From positions 1 through 64,000 of the forward strand of contig JAVJQK010000050.1 of the NCBI GenBank assembly GCA_040218145.1: a stretch of 64,000 nt of DNA, read 5' to 3'. The DNA is from Sandaracinaceae bacterium. GTDB taxonomy: Bacteria > Myxococcota_A > Polyangia > Polyangiales > Sandaracinaceae. Position numbers and translations under genes: made by a program. Positions 8,252 to 17,584 of the stretch are shown piece after piece (within the stretch, counting starts at the first letter, position 1; each line of letters starts with the position of its first letter). The notes below the pieces were generated by a model. It was not told the DNA's origin. It saw only the letters and a list, made by a program, of their open reading frames with translations, and ran no database searches.

Positions 8252-8968
8252 TCAGCCGGCCGGCGGCTGAAGCGGCCAGTCCGCGATCCGCGACTCGGTC
8301 GCGTAGCGGAAGCGCTCGACGTCGAGCACGGCGTCCAGGAGGCCGTCGAAGAGGAAGCGGCGCGGATCGCCGCCCTGGACCTGCGTGCGGTGCGCGGCCA
8401 CGGAGTCGAGCTTGCGTTGCTGCACGGGTCGGATGTCCACCTCGAGGTCGAAGAGGCGGCTCCCGAGCGGGGCGTCGTCGGGCAGCCCGAGCGCCGCGGG
8501 CGCGAAGCGCTTCATCTTCCGGCGGAAGGGCTCGAAGAGCCCGGGCGGGAAGACCGCGTGCAGCACGGGGCGGCCGCCCGCGACGGCGCCGACCATCGCC
8601 GTGACCGCGAGGTGATCGACGTGCCCGTAGGCGCCGTCGTGGCCGAGCGTGAAGAGCGCGTCGGGCTCGAGGGGGGCGAGCGCCGCCTGGAGGCGCTCGG
8701 GCGTGATCTCCACCCCGCCGTCCGGCATGTCGAGGAAGCGCGGCGGCGCGGCGCCCAGCACCTCGCAGGAGCGCGCCAGCTCGCGGGAGCGGGCCTCCGC
8801 CAGCGCGGCTCCGGTGCGCCCCTCGCCCGTCAGATCCCAGCCGCCTTCCCCTCGCGTGGCGCAGACGACGTGCACCTCGACCCCGAGGTCGGCCAGGCGC
8901 GCGAGGGTGCCCGCGAAGGGGTAGCTCTCGTCGTCCGGGTGCGCGACGACCACCGCCACCCGCCTCAT
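8252..8968 (-). CDS. PIG-L/LmbE-family N-acetylglucosamine deacetylase-like protein
   Basis: A 238-residue protein with the LmbE fold: N-terminal VVVAHPDDES, where AHPDD supplies zinc ligands and the catalytic Asp, a ATRGEGG loop, and GHVDHLAVTA around residue 115 for the third zinc ligand. The family removes acetyl groups from N-acetylglucosamine conjugates, as in MshB and BshB of mycothiol and bacillithiol synthesis and in PIG-L. A GT4 glycosyltransferase lies two genes downstream, which resembles thiol-cofactor gene sets, but no ligase is present, so the substrate stays open. It is the first gene of the leftward run and is divergent from the next gene by 47 bases. Confidence 0.88.
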   Translation of the reverse strand: MRRVAVVVAHPDDESYPFAGTLARLADLGVEVHVVCATRGEGGWDLTGEGRTGAALAEARSRELARSCEVLGAAPPRFLDMPDGGVEITPERLQAALAPLEPDALFTLGHDGAYGHVDHLAVTAMVGAVAGGRPVLHAVFPPGLFEPFRRKMKRFAPAALGLPDDAPLGSRLFDLEVDIRPVQQRKLDSVAAHRTQVQGGDPRRFLFDGLLDAVLDVERFRYATESRIADWPLQPPAG

Positions 8969-9015
8969 CTCGCTGCTCCGGGAATGCCCACGACCACCGG
9001 AACGTACGCCCTGTC

Positions 9016-9861
9016 GTGACCCAGCCCAACGCCGAGCCGAGCGCGCCCTCCATCTGGCTCTGGCCCCGGCTCGGCCCGGTGCGCGGCGTCGCCTCGCTGC
9101 TCGGCGGGAGCGTCGCCCTCGCGGCGTTCGTCGCCATGCTCTGGGGCGACCCCTCCTGGGCCTGGATCGAGGTCGGCCTGCTCGCGCTGGCCCTCCCGCT
9201 CATGTGCCTCGATCGCGTCGACGCGCACGCCTACGTGCGCGCCGTGCTCTGGGGCGTGTTCGCGGTCGGCGCGGCCGGCACCGCCCATCGCCCCCACCTC
9301 GTGGATCTGGGGCTCTTTCTCGGGACCGCGCTCTGTCTGCTCGCGCTCGGGGGCAAGGGCCTCGACGCGAAGCACGGCTCCTTCACGCCGCGCGTGCTCC
9401 GCCGGACCCTGCTCACGATGATGGTCGGGTCCCTCTCCGTCGCGCACTTGCTCACGCTGACGACCGCGGGCGTGGCCGAGCACGTCGGGTGGGGGACGCT
9501 GGGCCTGCTCTCCGGTCCGACGCTCCTGCTGGCTGGCGTGGTGGGGCTGTCGCGCACGCGGGCCTGGGGGCTGTTCGCGTACCTCGGCGCCATCCTCCTC
9601 ATGGCGGGCACGGCCGCAGTGGTGGGGTGGGCGGAGTGGAGCGTCGCCTTCGACCACGGCTACATCTCGGCGCGCCACGTGATCGTGGCGTTGTGGACGG
9701 TGGCCGCGGGGTTCAGCGCCCTCGTGGGGCTGCCCGTGGTGGCCGCGCTGGTCTTCAAGCGGCGTCCGAGCGCGGAGCCGGGCCTCCCGTGGGGGACGTG
9801 GCTGCACGCCGCGGCCGTGCTCGGCCTCGTCGGGCTGGTCCTGATGGCCAACCTTCGCTGA
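9016..9861 (+). CDS. Integral membrane protein, unknown function
   Basis: A 281-residue hydrophobic protein starting at GTG 9016. It has about eight predicted membrane segments, beginning with GVASLLGGSVALAAFVAML and ending with AAAVLGLVGLVLMANL. No transport or catalytic motif is visible and no family is recognised. His residues sit in several segments (AHRPHLVDL, VAHLLTL, AEHVGW, ARHVIVALW), which could bind a cofactor or metal, but this is only a pattern. It is divergent from the deacetylase gene and convergent with miaE, seven bases apart. Confidence 0.75.
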   Translation: MTQPNAEPSAPSIWLWPRLGPVRGVASLLGGSVALAAFVAMLWGDPSWAWIEVGLLALALPLMCLDRVDAHAYVRAVLWGVFAVGAAGTAHRPHLVDLGLFLGTALCLLALGGKGLDAKHGSFTPRVLRRTLLTMMVGSLSVAHLLTLTTAGVAEHVGWGTLGLLSGPTLLLAGVVGLSRTRAWGLFAYLGAILLMAGTAAVVGWAEWSVAFDHGYISARHVIVALWTVAAGFSALVGLPVVAALVFKRRPSAEPGLPWGTWLHAAAVLGLVGLVLMANLR

Positions 9862-9868
9862 TCGCGCG

Positions 9869-10444
9869 TCAGTGCAGCGCCGGACGGAGCGGCAGCTCCC
9901 GTAGCAGCGCCGCCTCGAGGTCCAGCACCCGGTCGAGGTGCGTCTCGACCTCCTCCGCCGCGTAGTAGGTGCGCGCGAGCCGCAGATAGAGCCCCTGGTG
10001 GCGCGCCTCGCAGCGGGCGAGCTCCGCGTAGGTCTCGCGCAGCCCCGGGTCGGAGAGCCCCTCGGCGAGCATCGCGAAGCGCTCGTAGCCGCGCGCCTCG
10101 ACCACCGCGAAGAGCACCAGGCGATGCAGCAGCCACTTGCTCCGGTCGGGGTCCGCGAGCCGCTTGCGCAGCGCCTTCATGTAGGGGTCGGGCGCGTCCT
10201 GCGCGAGCGGGGCGCCGCGCGCCTTGAGCAGCTCGTAGACGAGCTTGAAGTGCTCCAGCTCCTCGAGGCTGACGTGCACCATCGCGTCGACCAGCTCCGC
10301 CCGCTCCGGGTGCTGCACCGCGAGGGTCAGCGCGCTCCGCGACACCCGCCGCTCGTTCGCCGCGTGGTCCTGCAAGAACGCGATCAGCTCGCGCTCCACG
10401 AGCGGGACCCACTCGGGCGCGGTGTCGTGACGCAGCTTCAGCAC
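9869..10444 (-). CDS. miaE: tRNA-(ms2io6A)-hydroxylase
   Basis: MiaE is a ferritin-like diiron monooxygenase that hydroxylates the isopentenyl group of ms2i6A37 in tRNA. The 191-residue protein has the four-helix pattern with iron-binding Glu and His: VERELIAFLQDHA, SLEELEHFKLVYELL (ExxH), VVEARGYERF and RCEARHQGLY (ExxH). The start is taken at GTG 10444 (VLKLRHDTAPEW), where similarity to MiaE begins. Longer starts run into the promoter region of the divergent aldo/keto reductase gene. It is slightly shorter than the enterobacterial enzyme. Confidence 0.9.
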   Translation of the reverse strand: MLKLRHDTAPEWVPLVERELIAFLQDHAANERRVSRSALTLAVQHPERAELVDAMVHVSLEELEHFKLVYELLKARGAPLAQDAPDPYMKALRKRLADPDRSKWLLHRLVLFAVVEARGYERFAMLAEGLSDPGLRETYAELARCEARHQGLYLRLARTYYAAEEVETHLDRVLDLEAALLRELPLRPALH

Positions 10445-10505
10445 GCGCGGAGGGTAGCGTGATGTGGGGCGGTGGCCCGCCGGGGGTTCGTGGTAGAGAC
10501 AGCGC

Positions 10506-11507
10506 ATGGAGCAGGTCCTCTTCGGGCGCACCGGCGCGACCATCTCGCAGCTGGGCTTCGGCACGATGAGCTTCGGCGGCGAGGCGAGCGAGAGCGAGTG
10601 CGAGGCGCTCTACGCCGCGGCGCGCGACGCGGGCGTGACGTTCTTCGACTGCGCCGACGTCTACCAGAAGGGCGTGGCGGAGGAGATCCTCGGCGCGCTG
10701 ATCGCGCCGCACCGCGACGAGGTCGTGCTCGCCACCAAGGCGTACTTCCCGATGAGCGACGCGCCGAACGATCGGGGGGCGAGCCGCTATCACCTCGAGC
10801 GCGCGGTGGAGGCGAGCCTCGAGCGGCTGGGCACCGACCGCATCGACGTCTTCTTCCTGCACCGCTTCGACGAGCGGACGCCCCTCGAGGACAGCCTCCG
10901 AGGCGTCGAGCGCCTCGTCGCCGCGGGCAAGATCCTCTACCCCGCGGCGAGCAACTACGCCGCGTGGCAGGTCCAGAAGGCGCTCGGCATCCAGGCCCGC
11001 CACGGCTGGGCGCCGCTCGCCGCCATCCAGCCGATGTTCAACCTCGTCAAGCGCACGGCGGAGATCGAGATCCTCCCGATGGCCGCGAGCGAGGGCCTCG
11101 CCGTCACGCCGTACAGCCCCCTCGGCGGCGGGCTGTTGAGCGGCAAGTACGGCAAGGACACGCGCCCGGACGCGGGGCGCGTGGTCGACAACCCCATGTA
11201 CGCCGAGCGCTACGGGGACGCGTGGCGCTTCGAGACGGCGGAGCGCTTCACCGCGCTGGCCGCGGCGCGCGGGGTCCACCCGGTGACGCTGGCGGTGGCC
11301 TGGGTCGCGGCGCACCCCGCGGTGACGGCGCCGCTCGTCGGCGCGCGCAACGTCGAGCAGCTCGCGCCGGCCCTCGCGGCGGCCGACTTCGAGATGGACG
11401 ACGCGCTCTACGCGGAGATCGCGGCCCTGTCGCCCGCGCCGCCCCCGGCCACCGACCGGAACGAAGAGGCGGGGAGCCACGACTACGCGACCGTGCTGCG
11501 GCGCTGA
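10506..11507 (+). CDS. Aldo/keto reductase
   Basis: A 333-residue NADPH-dependent oxidoreductase of the AKR (beta/alpha)8 family. The tetrad is visible: Asp and Tyr in FFDCADVYQKG near residue 50, Lys in LATKAYF, and His in FFLHRFDE. The NADP-binding part follows at PLVGARNVEQL. It resembles the YhdN/voltage-channel-beta type reductases of about 320 residues. The physiological aldehyde or ketone is unknown. A small membrane protein gene begins two bases after the stop, so the two are probably co-transcribed, and nadA follows. Confidence 0.9.
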   Translation: MEQVLFGRTGATISQLGFGTMSFGGEASESECEALYAAARDAGVTFFDCADVYQKGVAEEILGALIAPHRDEVVLATKAYFPMSDAPNDRGASRYHLERAVEASLERLGTDRIDVFFLHRFDERTPLEDSLRGVERLVAAGKILYPAASNYAAWQVQKALGIQARHGWAPLAAIQPMFNLVKRTAEIEILPMAASEGLAVTPYSPLGGGLLSGKYGKDTRPDAGRVVDNPMYAERYGDAWRFETAERFTALAAARGVHPVTLAVAWVAAHPAVTAPLVGARNVEQLAPALAAADFEMDDALYAEIAALSPAPPPATDRNEEAGSHDYATVLRR

Positions 11508-11508
11508 C

Positions 11509-11766
11509 ATGCTGAGCTTTCGCCTTCCGCTCTGGGTGTACTGGACGCTCGCCGGCCTCGGCGTGGCGGGCGCCCTCGTGTTCACCGTCTGGTACGACTT
11601 CTCGCTCCTCCCCTCCGACCAGACCCGGCGGCTTCTCTTCATGGTGTGGGGAGGCCCGCTGACCCTGGTCATCGCGGCCACCCTGGTGACCTGGCTGAAG
11701 CGCAGCGGCCAGACGTACCTCCGACCTCGAACCACTGTCGATCCGGGGGAGAGCGGACTAAGTTAG
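11509..11766 (+). CDS. Small two-span membrane protein, unknown function
   Basis: An 85-residue protein beginning two bases after the aldo/keto reductase stop. It has two membrane segments, LWVYWTLAGLGVAGALVFTV and a second one around GGPLTLVIAATLVTWL, joined by a short loop containing a Ser-Asp-Gln-Thr-Arg-Arg stretch, and a polar tail. No family is recognised. The spacing suggests translation coupled to the reductase. nadA begins only four bases downstream. Confidence 0.7.
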   Translation: MLSFRLPLWVYWTLAGLGVAGALVFTVWYDFSLLPSDQTRRLLFMVWGGPLTLVIAATLVTWLKRSGQTYLRPRTTVDPGESGLS

Positions 11767-11770
11767 CCGC

Positions 11771-13225
11771 ATGAGCCAATCGTTCCCGTCTCTCGTCATC
11801 GCGGCCGACCGTCTCGAGCCGCAGGGCGCCTTCGCCGAAGCGCAGGCCGAGTTCCTGTCGCCCGATCCGGGCGTCGTGAAGGAGCTGGACGCGCTGCTCG
11901 AGGCGAAGAAGATCGGCGTCGTCGCCCACTTCTACATGGACCCCGAGCTCCAAGGCGTGCTCAGCGCGTGCTCCTGGCCGCACGTGCACATCAGCGACTC
12001 CCTCGCGATGGCGGACGCCGCGATCGGGATGGTGGAGAAGGGCTGCGAGCAGATCGTGGTGCTCGGGGTCGACTTCATGAGCGAGAACGCGCGGGCGATG
12101 CTCGACGCGGCCGGGCTCAACAGCGTCCCGGTCTATCGCGTCGCCGCGGACCCCATCGGCTGCTCGCTCGCCGAGAGCGCGGAGGCGAAGGCGTACGGCG
12201 CGTACCTGACCGAGGCGCGCGAGACCCCGCGCAGCCTGCACGTCGTCTACATCAACACCTCGCTGCGGACGAAGGCCAAGGCCCACGCGCTCGTGCCCAC
12301 CATCACCTGCACCAGCTCCAACGTGGTCGCGACGGTGCTGCAGGCGTTCGCGCAGATCCCCGACGTGCAGGTCTTCTTCGGGCCCGACACCTACATGGGC
12401 CGCAACCTCGCGGAGCTCTTCCGCTCGCTCGCGGACATGCCCGACGAGACCATCGGCGCCCTCCACCCCGCCCACGACCAGGCGTCCATTCGCGCGATGC
12501 TGCCTCGCTTCCGGTACTTCGAGCAGGGCACGTGCATCGTGCACCACATGTTCGGCGCGGACGTCGCGCGGCAGGTGCGCGAGGACTACCCGGAGGTGTT
12601 CGTGACCGCGCACCTCGAGGTGCCGGGCGAGATGTTCGAGGTCGCGCTCGAGCGGCAGCGCGAGGCCGACGCGGGCGTGGTCGGATCCACCAGCGACATC
12701 CTCGGCTTCATCACCCGCAAGGTCGGCGAGGCCGCGGAGGCGGGCGGCGCGAAGCGGCTGCGCTTCGTGCTCGGCACCGAGGCGGGCATGATCACCGCGA
12801 TCGTCAACGGGCTGCAAGCCATCCTGCGGGGCACCGAGATCGAGGCGGAGATCATCTTCCCCGTGGCCAGCGAGGCGATCGCGCAGGACCCGGAGAGCCC
12901 GCTCGTGGTCCTGCCCGGCGTCTCCGGGGGCGAGGGCTGCAGCACCGCGGGCGGCTGCGCGACCTGCCCCTACATGAAGATGAACAGCCTCGACGCGCTG
13001 CTGAGCGTGGTGCGCAAGGTGGGCGTGGCCGACGACGACCTCGCGCCCTACGAGCCCCACCAGTACGTGGAGCTGGTCGACGGCCGCACGGCGGCGGACA
13101 TCGGCGGCGAGCCCATCCTGCACATGCGGGGCTTCCAGAAGCAGAAGGCGCTCCCTGCCGCGCTGGTCGAGGACGTCGAGACGCGGCACGCGAAGCGGGC
13201 CGAGCAGGAGCTGGCAGTCCGTTGA
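11771..13225 (+). CDS. nadA: Quinolinate synthase, long form
   Basis: NadA condenses iminoaspartate with dihydroxyacetone phosphate to quinolinate for NAD synthesis, using a 4Fe-4S cluster. The three cluster cysteines lie in TCTSSNV (about residue 177), GTCIVHH (about 252) and the CPYMKMN segment (about 400). The substrate-binding VAHFYMDPE and SDSLAMAD segments are present near the N-terminus. At 484 residues it is well above the usual 300-370. The extra length is an N-terminal extension and an insertion before the last cysteines (GCSTAGGCATC, with added Cys), as in the longer NadA group. nadB and nadC are not in the window. Confidence 0.93.
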   Translation: MSQSFPSLVIAADRLEPQGAFAEAQAEFLSPDPGVVKELDALLEAKKIGVVAHFYMDPELQGVLSACSWPHVHISDSLAMADAAIGMVEKGCEQIVVLGVDFMSENARAMLDAAGLNSVPVYRVAADPIGCSLAESAEAKAYGAYLTEARETPRSLHVVYINTSLRTKAKAHALVPTITCTSSNVVATVLQAFAQIPDVQVFFGPDTYMGRNLAELFRSLADMPDETIGALHPAHDQASIRAMLPRFRYFEQGTCIVHHMFGADVARQVREDYPEVFVTAHLEVPGEMFEVALERQREADAGVVGSTSDILGFITRKVGEAAEAGGAKRLRFVLGTEAGMITAIVNGLQAILRGTEIEAEIIFPVASEAIAQDPESPLVVLPGVSGGEGCSTAGGCATCPYMKMNSLDALLSVVRKVGVADDDLAPYEPHQYVELVDGRTAADIGGEPILHMRGFQKQKALPAALVEDVETRHAKRAEQELAVR

Positions 13226-13388
13226 AGAACCTCGCTCCTCGTCTCTCGGGCGGGACGGCCCGTCTCCCGGCCCGTGTCTCCTCGGAGATGCTGAAGCATT
13301 TCCTCGTCGCCCCGAAACCGAGATCCGGGCCGTCGCGCTCCGAGATCCTTCGGGCTCGGTCCTTCAACGGCCTGCTAGCGACCGGGCC

Positions 13389-13952
13389 GTGAGCGACGTC
13401 GATCTCGAGACGATCCGCGCGCGCCTCCGCGACGTCGACCCGCGCAGCGAGCCCTCGCCCAGGGCGGCGGTGGCGGCGGTGCTGCGCGAGCACGCGGGGC
13501 GCCCCGAGGTGCTGTTCATCCAGCGGGCGGAGCACCCGGACGATCCCTGGAGCGGGCACATGGCGTTCCCCGGCGGGCGGCTCGATCCGACGGACGACAG
13601 CCTCGAGCGGACGGCGGTGCGCGAGACGCTCGAAGAGCTCGGGCTCGATCTCCGCGCGCACGGGCGGCTGGTGGGTCGCCTCGACGACGTGCCCACCCAC
13701 AAGACGGGGCTGGTGGTGCGGCCGTTCGTCTGGACGCTCGAGCACCTCCCCGTGCTGACGCCGAACCACGAGGTCGCGGAGGTGTGCTGGGTGGACCTGC
13801 CCTCGCTCATGAGCGGCGAGCGCGACACCGGCTACGACCTCGACTGGAAGGGGAGCCGGCACCGCTTCCCCGGCTACGCGGTCGGCGACCGCGTGGTGTG
13901 GGGGCTGACGTACCGCATGCTGCAGATCTTCTTCGAGGTCCTGCGGCGCTGA
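13389..13952 (+). CDS. Nudix hydrolase, CoA-pyrophosphatase type
   Basis: A 187-residue protein starting at GTG 13389. Its Nudix region GGRLDPTDDSLERTAVRETL has the spacing of the CoA-diphosphatase subgroup (GGxxDxxD, then REtxEE), preceded by FIQRAEHPDDPWSGHMAFP, matching the NUDT7/YeaB upstream motif. These enzymes cleave CoA or its derivatives with magnesium bound by the Glu residues of the box. The start has no strong ribosome binding site, but the first residues fit the family. 163 bases separate it from nadA, so it may have its own promoter there. Confidence 0.88.
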   Translation: MSDVDLETIRARLRDVDPRSEPSPRAAVAAVLREHAGRPEVLFIQRAEHPDDPWSGHMAFPGGRLDPTDDSLERTAVRETLEELGLDLRAHGRLVGRLDDVPTHKTGLVVRPFVWTLEHLPVLTPNHEVAEVCWVDLPSLMSGERDTGYDLDWKGSRHRFPGYAVGDRVVWGLTYRMLQIFFEVLRR

Positions 13953-14007
13953 GCTCTGCGAGACTGTTTCCTTGCGAGATCGAGGGCGCCCGGGTGAGTC
14001 TTCCGCC

Positions 14008-14754
14008 GTGGACGACCCGGTAGCGATCGACGGCGCCGACGGGCCGCTCGTGGTGCGGCGCCTGGTGGTGTGGCGACGCCTCGAGCCGGGCGACGCGCGC
14101 ACGCCGGGCACCGAGCTCGCGCCGGAGAACGACCACATCGAGGCCAAGGTCGTCCAGGTGGGGATCTCCGAGGAGACCCTCGAGGAGATGAAGCGCCTTC
14201 ACGCGGCGAAGGTCGAAGCCACCGCGGTCGCGAGCGGCTGGATGACCCGCTACGAGCCGGCCGGCGTCCTCTTCGCGGCCGGCGGCGGCATGGCGGTCGG
14301 CGTCTGGCTGGACTACCTCCCCGGGCTCCTGATGCCGTTCGCGGGGAGCGTGGCCGCGCTCGGGGTGGGCGTGGGGGCGTGGACCCGCGCGATGAAGCAG
14401 CGGCGCGAGCGCGCGGTCACCGAGCGCTGGTCGAAGATGCCCGAGCGCGAGGCGCTCTCCAAGCTCGAGCGCAAGCTGGAGCCGCGCTGGAAGCGCTTCG
14501 CGGCGAAGCTGCTCGAGGACACCGGCTTCCGGGTCGAGCTGCGGGTGGGAGACGTGCACGAGGCGGAGCGGCTCCTGTCGCTCGATCCCGCCAAGCTCGC
14601 CGATCCGGCCACCTGGGAGCCGGACCCGGGCGAGAACGACGTCCGCTACGGCTGGGCGTTCGCCGACGGCCGCGTCCTCGAGCAGCAGGCGGAGCTCGAA
14701 GATACCGGCGCCGAGGTCAGTGACGTGGAGCCGGCGCGCGACGAAGAAGAGTAG
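14008..14754 (+). CDS. Membrane-associated protein, unknown function
   Basis: A 248-residue protein if started at GTG 14008; a TTG 12 codons upstream is the alternative and neither has a good ribosome binding site. The middle has two adjacent hydrophobic segments (PAGVLFAAGGGMAVGVWL and LLMPFAGSVAALGVGVGAW). They are flanked by an acidic, helical N-terminal part with EETLEEMKRLH and a charged C-terminal part rich in Arg and Glu (ERKLEPRWKRFAAKLL). No family is recognised. The C-terminal end is acidic (DEEE). It faces the pyrophosphatase gene convergently. Confidence 0.7.
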   Translation: MDDPVAIDGADGPLVVRRLVVWRRLEPGDARTPGTELAPENDHIEAKVVQVGISEETLEEMKRLHAAKVEATAVASGWMTRYEPAGVLFAAGGGMAVGVWLDYLPGLLMPFAGSVAALGVGVGAWTRAMKQRRERAVTERWSKMPEREALSKLERKLEPRWKRFAAKLLEDTGFRVELRVGDVHEAERLLSLDPAKLADPATWEPDPGENDVRYGWAFADGRVLEQQAELEDTGAEVSDVEPARDEEE

Positions 14755-14763
14755 GGCGCATCT

Positions 14764-15315
14764 CTAGCGCCAGCCGCGCAGGCGGTTCTCTTCCTTCTGG
14801 TACAGCTCGAGCGCCTCCGTCACCACGCGCAGCGCCTGGTTCGCGTCGCCGAGCTCCTCGACCTCGACCTCCTTCTTCTCCAACGCCTTGTAGTCTTTGA
14901 AGAAACGGCGGATCTCACGCATCGTGTGGCCCGGCAGCTGGTCCAGGTCCTCGTAGTCCTCGAACGCGGGATCATGCAGATGGACGGCAATGATCTTGTC
15001 GTCCTGCTGCCCCTGATCGGCCATGTGCATCACGCCGATGGCGCGCGCGGTCAGCATCGAGAGCGGCTGCACCGGCTCGTTGCCGAGCACCAGCACGTCC
15101 AGGGGGTCGTTGTCGTCGCAGTAGCTGCGGGGGAGGAAGCCGTAGTTCGCGGGGTAGTGGACCGCGCTGTACAGCACCCGGTCCACGCGCAGCATCCCCG
15201 AGGGCTTGTCGAGCTCGTACTTCACGCGGGATCCCTTGGGGATCTCGATGACGACGTTGAAGCCGTCCTTGATCGTGGCCGCGGGGTTGGGGAGATCGTG
15301 CCAAGGGTGAACCAT
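14764..15315 (-). CDS. ppa: Inorganic pyrophosphatase, family I
   Basis: A 183-residue soluble pyrophosphatase that splits PPi released by biosynthetic reactions. Family I residues are visible: the [15 protein letters not shown] entry strand, [20 protein letters not shown] containing the D-(S/C)DD-DPxD magnesium site, and the basic substrate segment [13 protein letters not shown]. Start ATG 15315 fits the normal length of 165-185. The gene is divergent from the acyl-CoA synthetase gene with a 109-base gap that probably holds both promoters. Confidence 0.96.
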   Translation of the reverse strand: MVHPWHDLPNPAATIKDGFNVVIEIPKGSRVKYELDKPSGMLRVDRVLYSAVHYPANYGFLPRSYCDDNDPLDVLVLGNEPVQPLSMLTARAIGVMHMADQGQQDDKIIAVHLHDPAFEDYEDLDQLPGHTMREIRRFFKDYKALEKKEVEVEELGDANQALRVVTEALELYQKEENRLRGWR

Positions 15316-15424
15316 CTCTGCCTCCGGGCGCGGACCATAGAAGCGCCCTGGCGGTTGGCAACCTCACCTCGACACGCGCGCCGGGTTTCGCCATCCTCGC
15401 GCCGCAATCCCGGGAGGAAACAGC

Positions 15425-17578
15425 ATGTCCGACGCCCTCGATCTCTTCTTCGCGCCCCGCTCCGTCGCGGTGGTCGGCGCCTCCAGTCGCCCCGAGGCGG
15501 TCGGTCACGCCCTCCTCAAGAACCTGCTCTACGGCGAGATGCACGGCGAGGACCGCGGCCAGGGTTTCCAGGGAGACATCCACGCCGTCAACCACAAGGG
15601 CGGCGAGATCCTCGGCCAGCCGGTGAAGAAGTCGCTCGGCGAGATCGGCGCCCCCGTCGACCTCGTGATGATCGCGATCCCCCCGAAGTACGTGAAGAGC
15701 GTGATCCAGGAGGCGGGCGAGCTGGGCACGAAGGCGGTCATCGTGATCAGCGCCGGCTTCGCCGAGATGGGCGACGACGGCAAGGCGCTCCAGGACGAGA
15801 TCGTCTCGGTCGCGCGCGACTTCGGCATGCGCATCATCGGGCCCAACTGCCTCGGCGTGATGCGGCCCGACACCCAGCTCAACGCGAGCTTCGGGGCCGG
15901 CGCGCCCCCGCCCGGATCCATCGGGCTGCTCAGCCAGTCCGGCGCCCTCGTCACGGGCATGATCAGCTACGCGCAGCGCGAGAAGTTCGGCCTCTCGGCC
16001 ACGGTGTCGCTCGGCGCCAAGAGCGACGTCGACGACCAGGACATCATCCGCTGGCTCGGTGGCGATCCCCAGACGAAGGCCATCGCGCTCTACGTCGAGG
16101 CGCTCCACGAGCCCGAGGCGTTCCTCGAGGTGGCGCGCGAGGTCAACGCCAGCACGCCCATCGTCGCCATCAAGGGCGGCACCACCGCGGCCGGCGCCAA
16201 GGCGGCGTCCAGCCACACGGGCAGCCTCGCCGGCGCGTCCGCCGCCTACACCGCGGCCTTCGCCCAGGCCGGGATCCTCCAGGCCCACAACCTCGGCGAC
16301 TTCGCGGGCTGGGCGCGCGCGCTCGCCACCCAGCCCCCGGCGCGCGGCAAGCGCATCGCCATCGTCACCAACGCGGGCGGCCCCGGCGTGCTCGCGGCGG
16401 ACGCCTGCGCGCGGCACGGGCTCGAGCTGGCGGAGCTGTCGGACGCGACGATGAAGGCGCTCGACGAGGTGCTCCCCTCGGTCTGGTCGCGCAACAACCC
16501 GGTCGACGTGATCGGCGACGCGACACCGGAGCGCTACCGCGACTCGCTCGCCATCCTCGGCCAGGCGAAAGAGGTCGACGGCGTCGTCCTGATCATGACG
16601 GTGCAGGCCATGACCGCGCCCCAGGAGACGGCCAACGCCATCGCCGAAGCGGTGAAGGCGGACGGCTGGGACAAGCCGCTCATCGGCAGCTTCATCGGCC
16701 TCATCGGGACCGACGTCGGCAGCTACCTCGACGCCCACGGCATCCCCGAGTTCAACATGCCCGAGCAGGCCGTCAGCGCGATGGGCGCGCTGGTCCGCCG
16801 CGGCGCCTGGCTGCGGCGGAGCGAGGCCCCGGAGGCCGGCCTCGACCGCCACCCCGAGCCGGATCTCGATCGCGCCGCGGCGCTGGTGAAGAAGGCCAAG
16901 GACGCGGGGATCGCCAACACCGACCTCGCCCTCGCGCGCGAGATCCTCGAGGCCGCGGGCGTCCGCTACAACCGCTCGGCCACGGCCAAGGACGCGGAGG
17001 GCGCGGTGAAAGAAGCCGAAGGCATCGGCTACCCGGTCGTCGTGAAGCTCATCTCCAACGACGTGATCCACAAGTCCGACGTCGGCGGGGTGGTGCTCGA
17101 TCTCGTCGACGGCGACGCGGTCCGCGCCGCGTGCGCGTCCATCCGCGAGAACGTGGAGAAGCACCAGCCCGGGGCCAAGATCGACGGCTTCACCATCGAA
17201 GAGCAGGTGAAGGGCACCGAGGTCATCGTCGGCATGAGCCGCGATCCCGGCTTCGGTCCGATGATGATGGTCGGCATGGGCGGCATCTTCGTCGAGGTCT
17301 ACAAGGACGTCGCCTTCCGGCTCGTGCCGATGAGCCGGCGCGACGCGCTCGACATGATCGACGAGATCCGCGCGCAGCCGCTCCTGGACGGCGCGCGAAA
17401 CCGACCGGTGCTCGATCGGGACGAGCTCGCGGGCCTCGTGGTCCGCATCTCCAACCTGGTCGAGGCCTCGCCGGACATCACCGAGCTGGACCTGAACCCG
17501 CTCGTGATCACGGAGCGCGGCCTCGTGGCCATCGACGCGCGCGTCATCGTCGGAGAGCCCCCGGCCGCGCAACACTGA
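15425..17578 (+). CDS. ADP-forming acyl-CoA synthetase (acetyl-CoA synthetase type)
   Basis: A 717-residue single-chain NDP-forming acyl-CoA synthetase with the usual order: CoA-binding domain (FFAPRSVAVVGASSRP, residues 8-140), succinyl-CoA-ligase-like domains with the active His in SSHTGS at about 263, then an ATP-grasp domain from about 480 (YPVVVKLISNDVIHKSD, VGGVVLDL, MMMVGMGGIF). Such enzymes interconvert acyl-CoA and free acid with ATP or ADP. The acyl group cannot be fixed by sequence. A GGAGG ribosome binding site lies seven bases before the ATG. It is convergent with the antiporter gene, six bases apart. Confidence 0.9.
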   Translation: MSDALDLFFAPRSVAVVGASSRPEAVGHALLKNLLYGEMHGEDRGQGFQGDIHAVNHKGGEILGQPVKKSLGEIGAPVDLVMIAIPPKYVKSVIQEAGELGTKAVIVISAGFAEMGDDGKALQDEIVSVARDFGMRIIGPNCLGVMRPDTQLNASFGAGAPPPGSIGLLSQSGALVTGMISYAQREKFGLSATVSLGAKSDVDDQDIIRWLGGDPQTKAIALYVEALHEPEAFLEVAREVNASTPIVAIKGGTTAAGAKAASSHTGSLAGASAAYTAAFAQAGILQAHNLGDFAGWARALATQPPARGKRIAIVTNAGGPGVLAADACARHGLELAELSDATMKALDEVLPSVWSRNNPVDVIGDATPERYRDSLAILGQAKEVDGVVLIMTVQAMTAPQETANAIAEAVKADGWDKPLIGSFIGLIGTDVGSYLDAHGIPEFNMPEQAVSAMGALVRRGAWLRRSEAPEAGLDRHPEPDLDRAAALVKKAKDAGIANTDLALAREILEAAGVRYNRSATAKDAEGAVKEAEGIGYPVVVKLISNDVIHKSDVGGVVLDLVDGDAVRAACASIRENVEKHQPGAKIDGFTIEEQVKGTEVIVGMSRDPGFGPMMMVGMGGIFVEVYKDVAFRLVPMSRRDALDMIDEIRAQPLLDGARNRPVLDRDELAGLVVRISNLVEASPDITELDLNPLVITERGLVAIDARVIVGEPPAAQH

Positions 17579-17584
17579 GGGCGC

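Noticed and set aside
9660-11735. Very long minus-strand reading frame
   Set aside because: It covers the antisense of the aldo/keto reductase and crosses miaE in another frame; its sequence is Arg-rich shadow.
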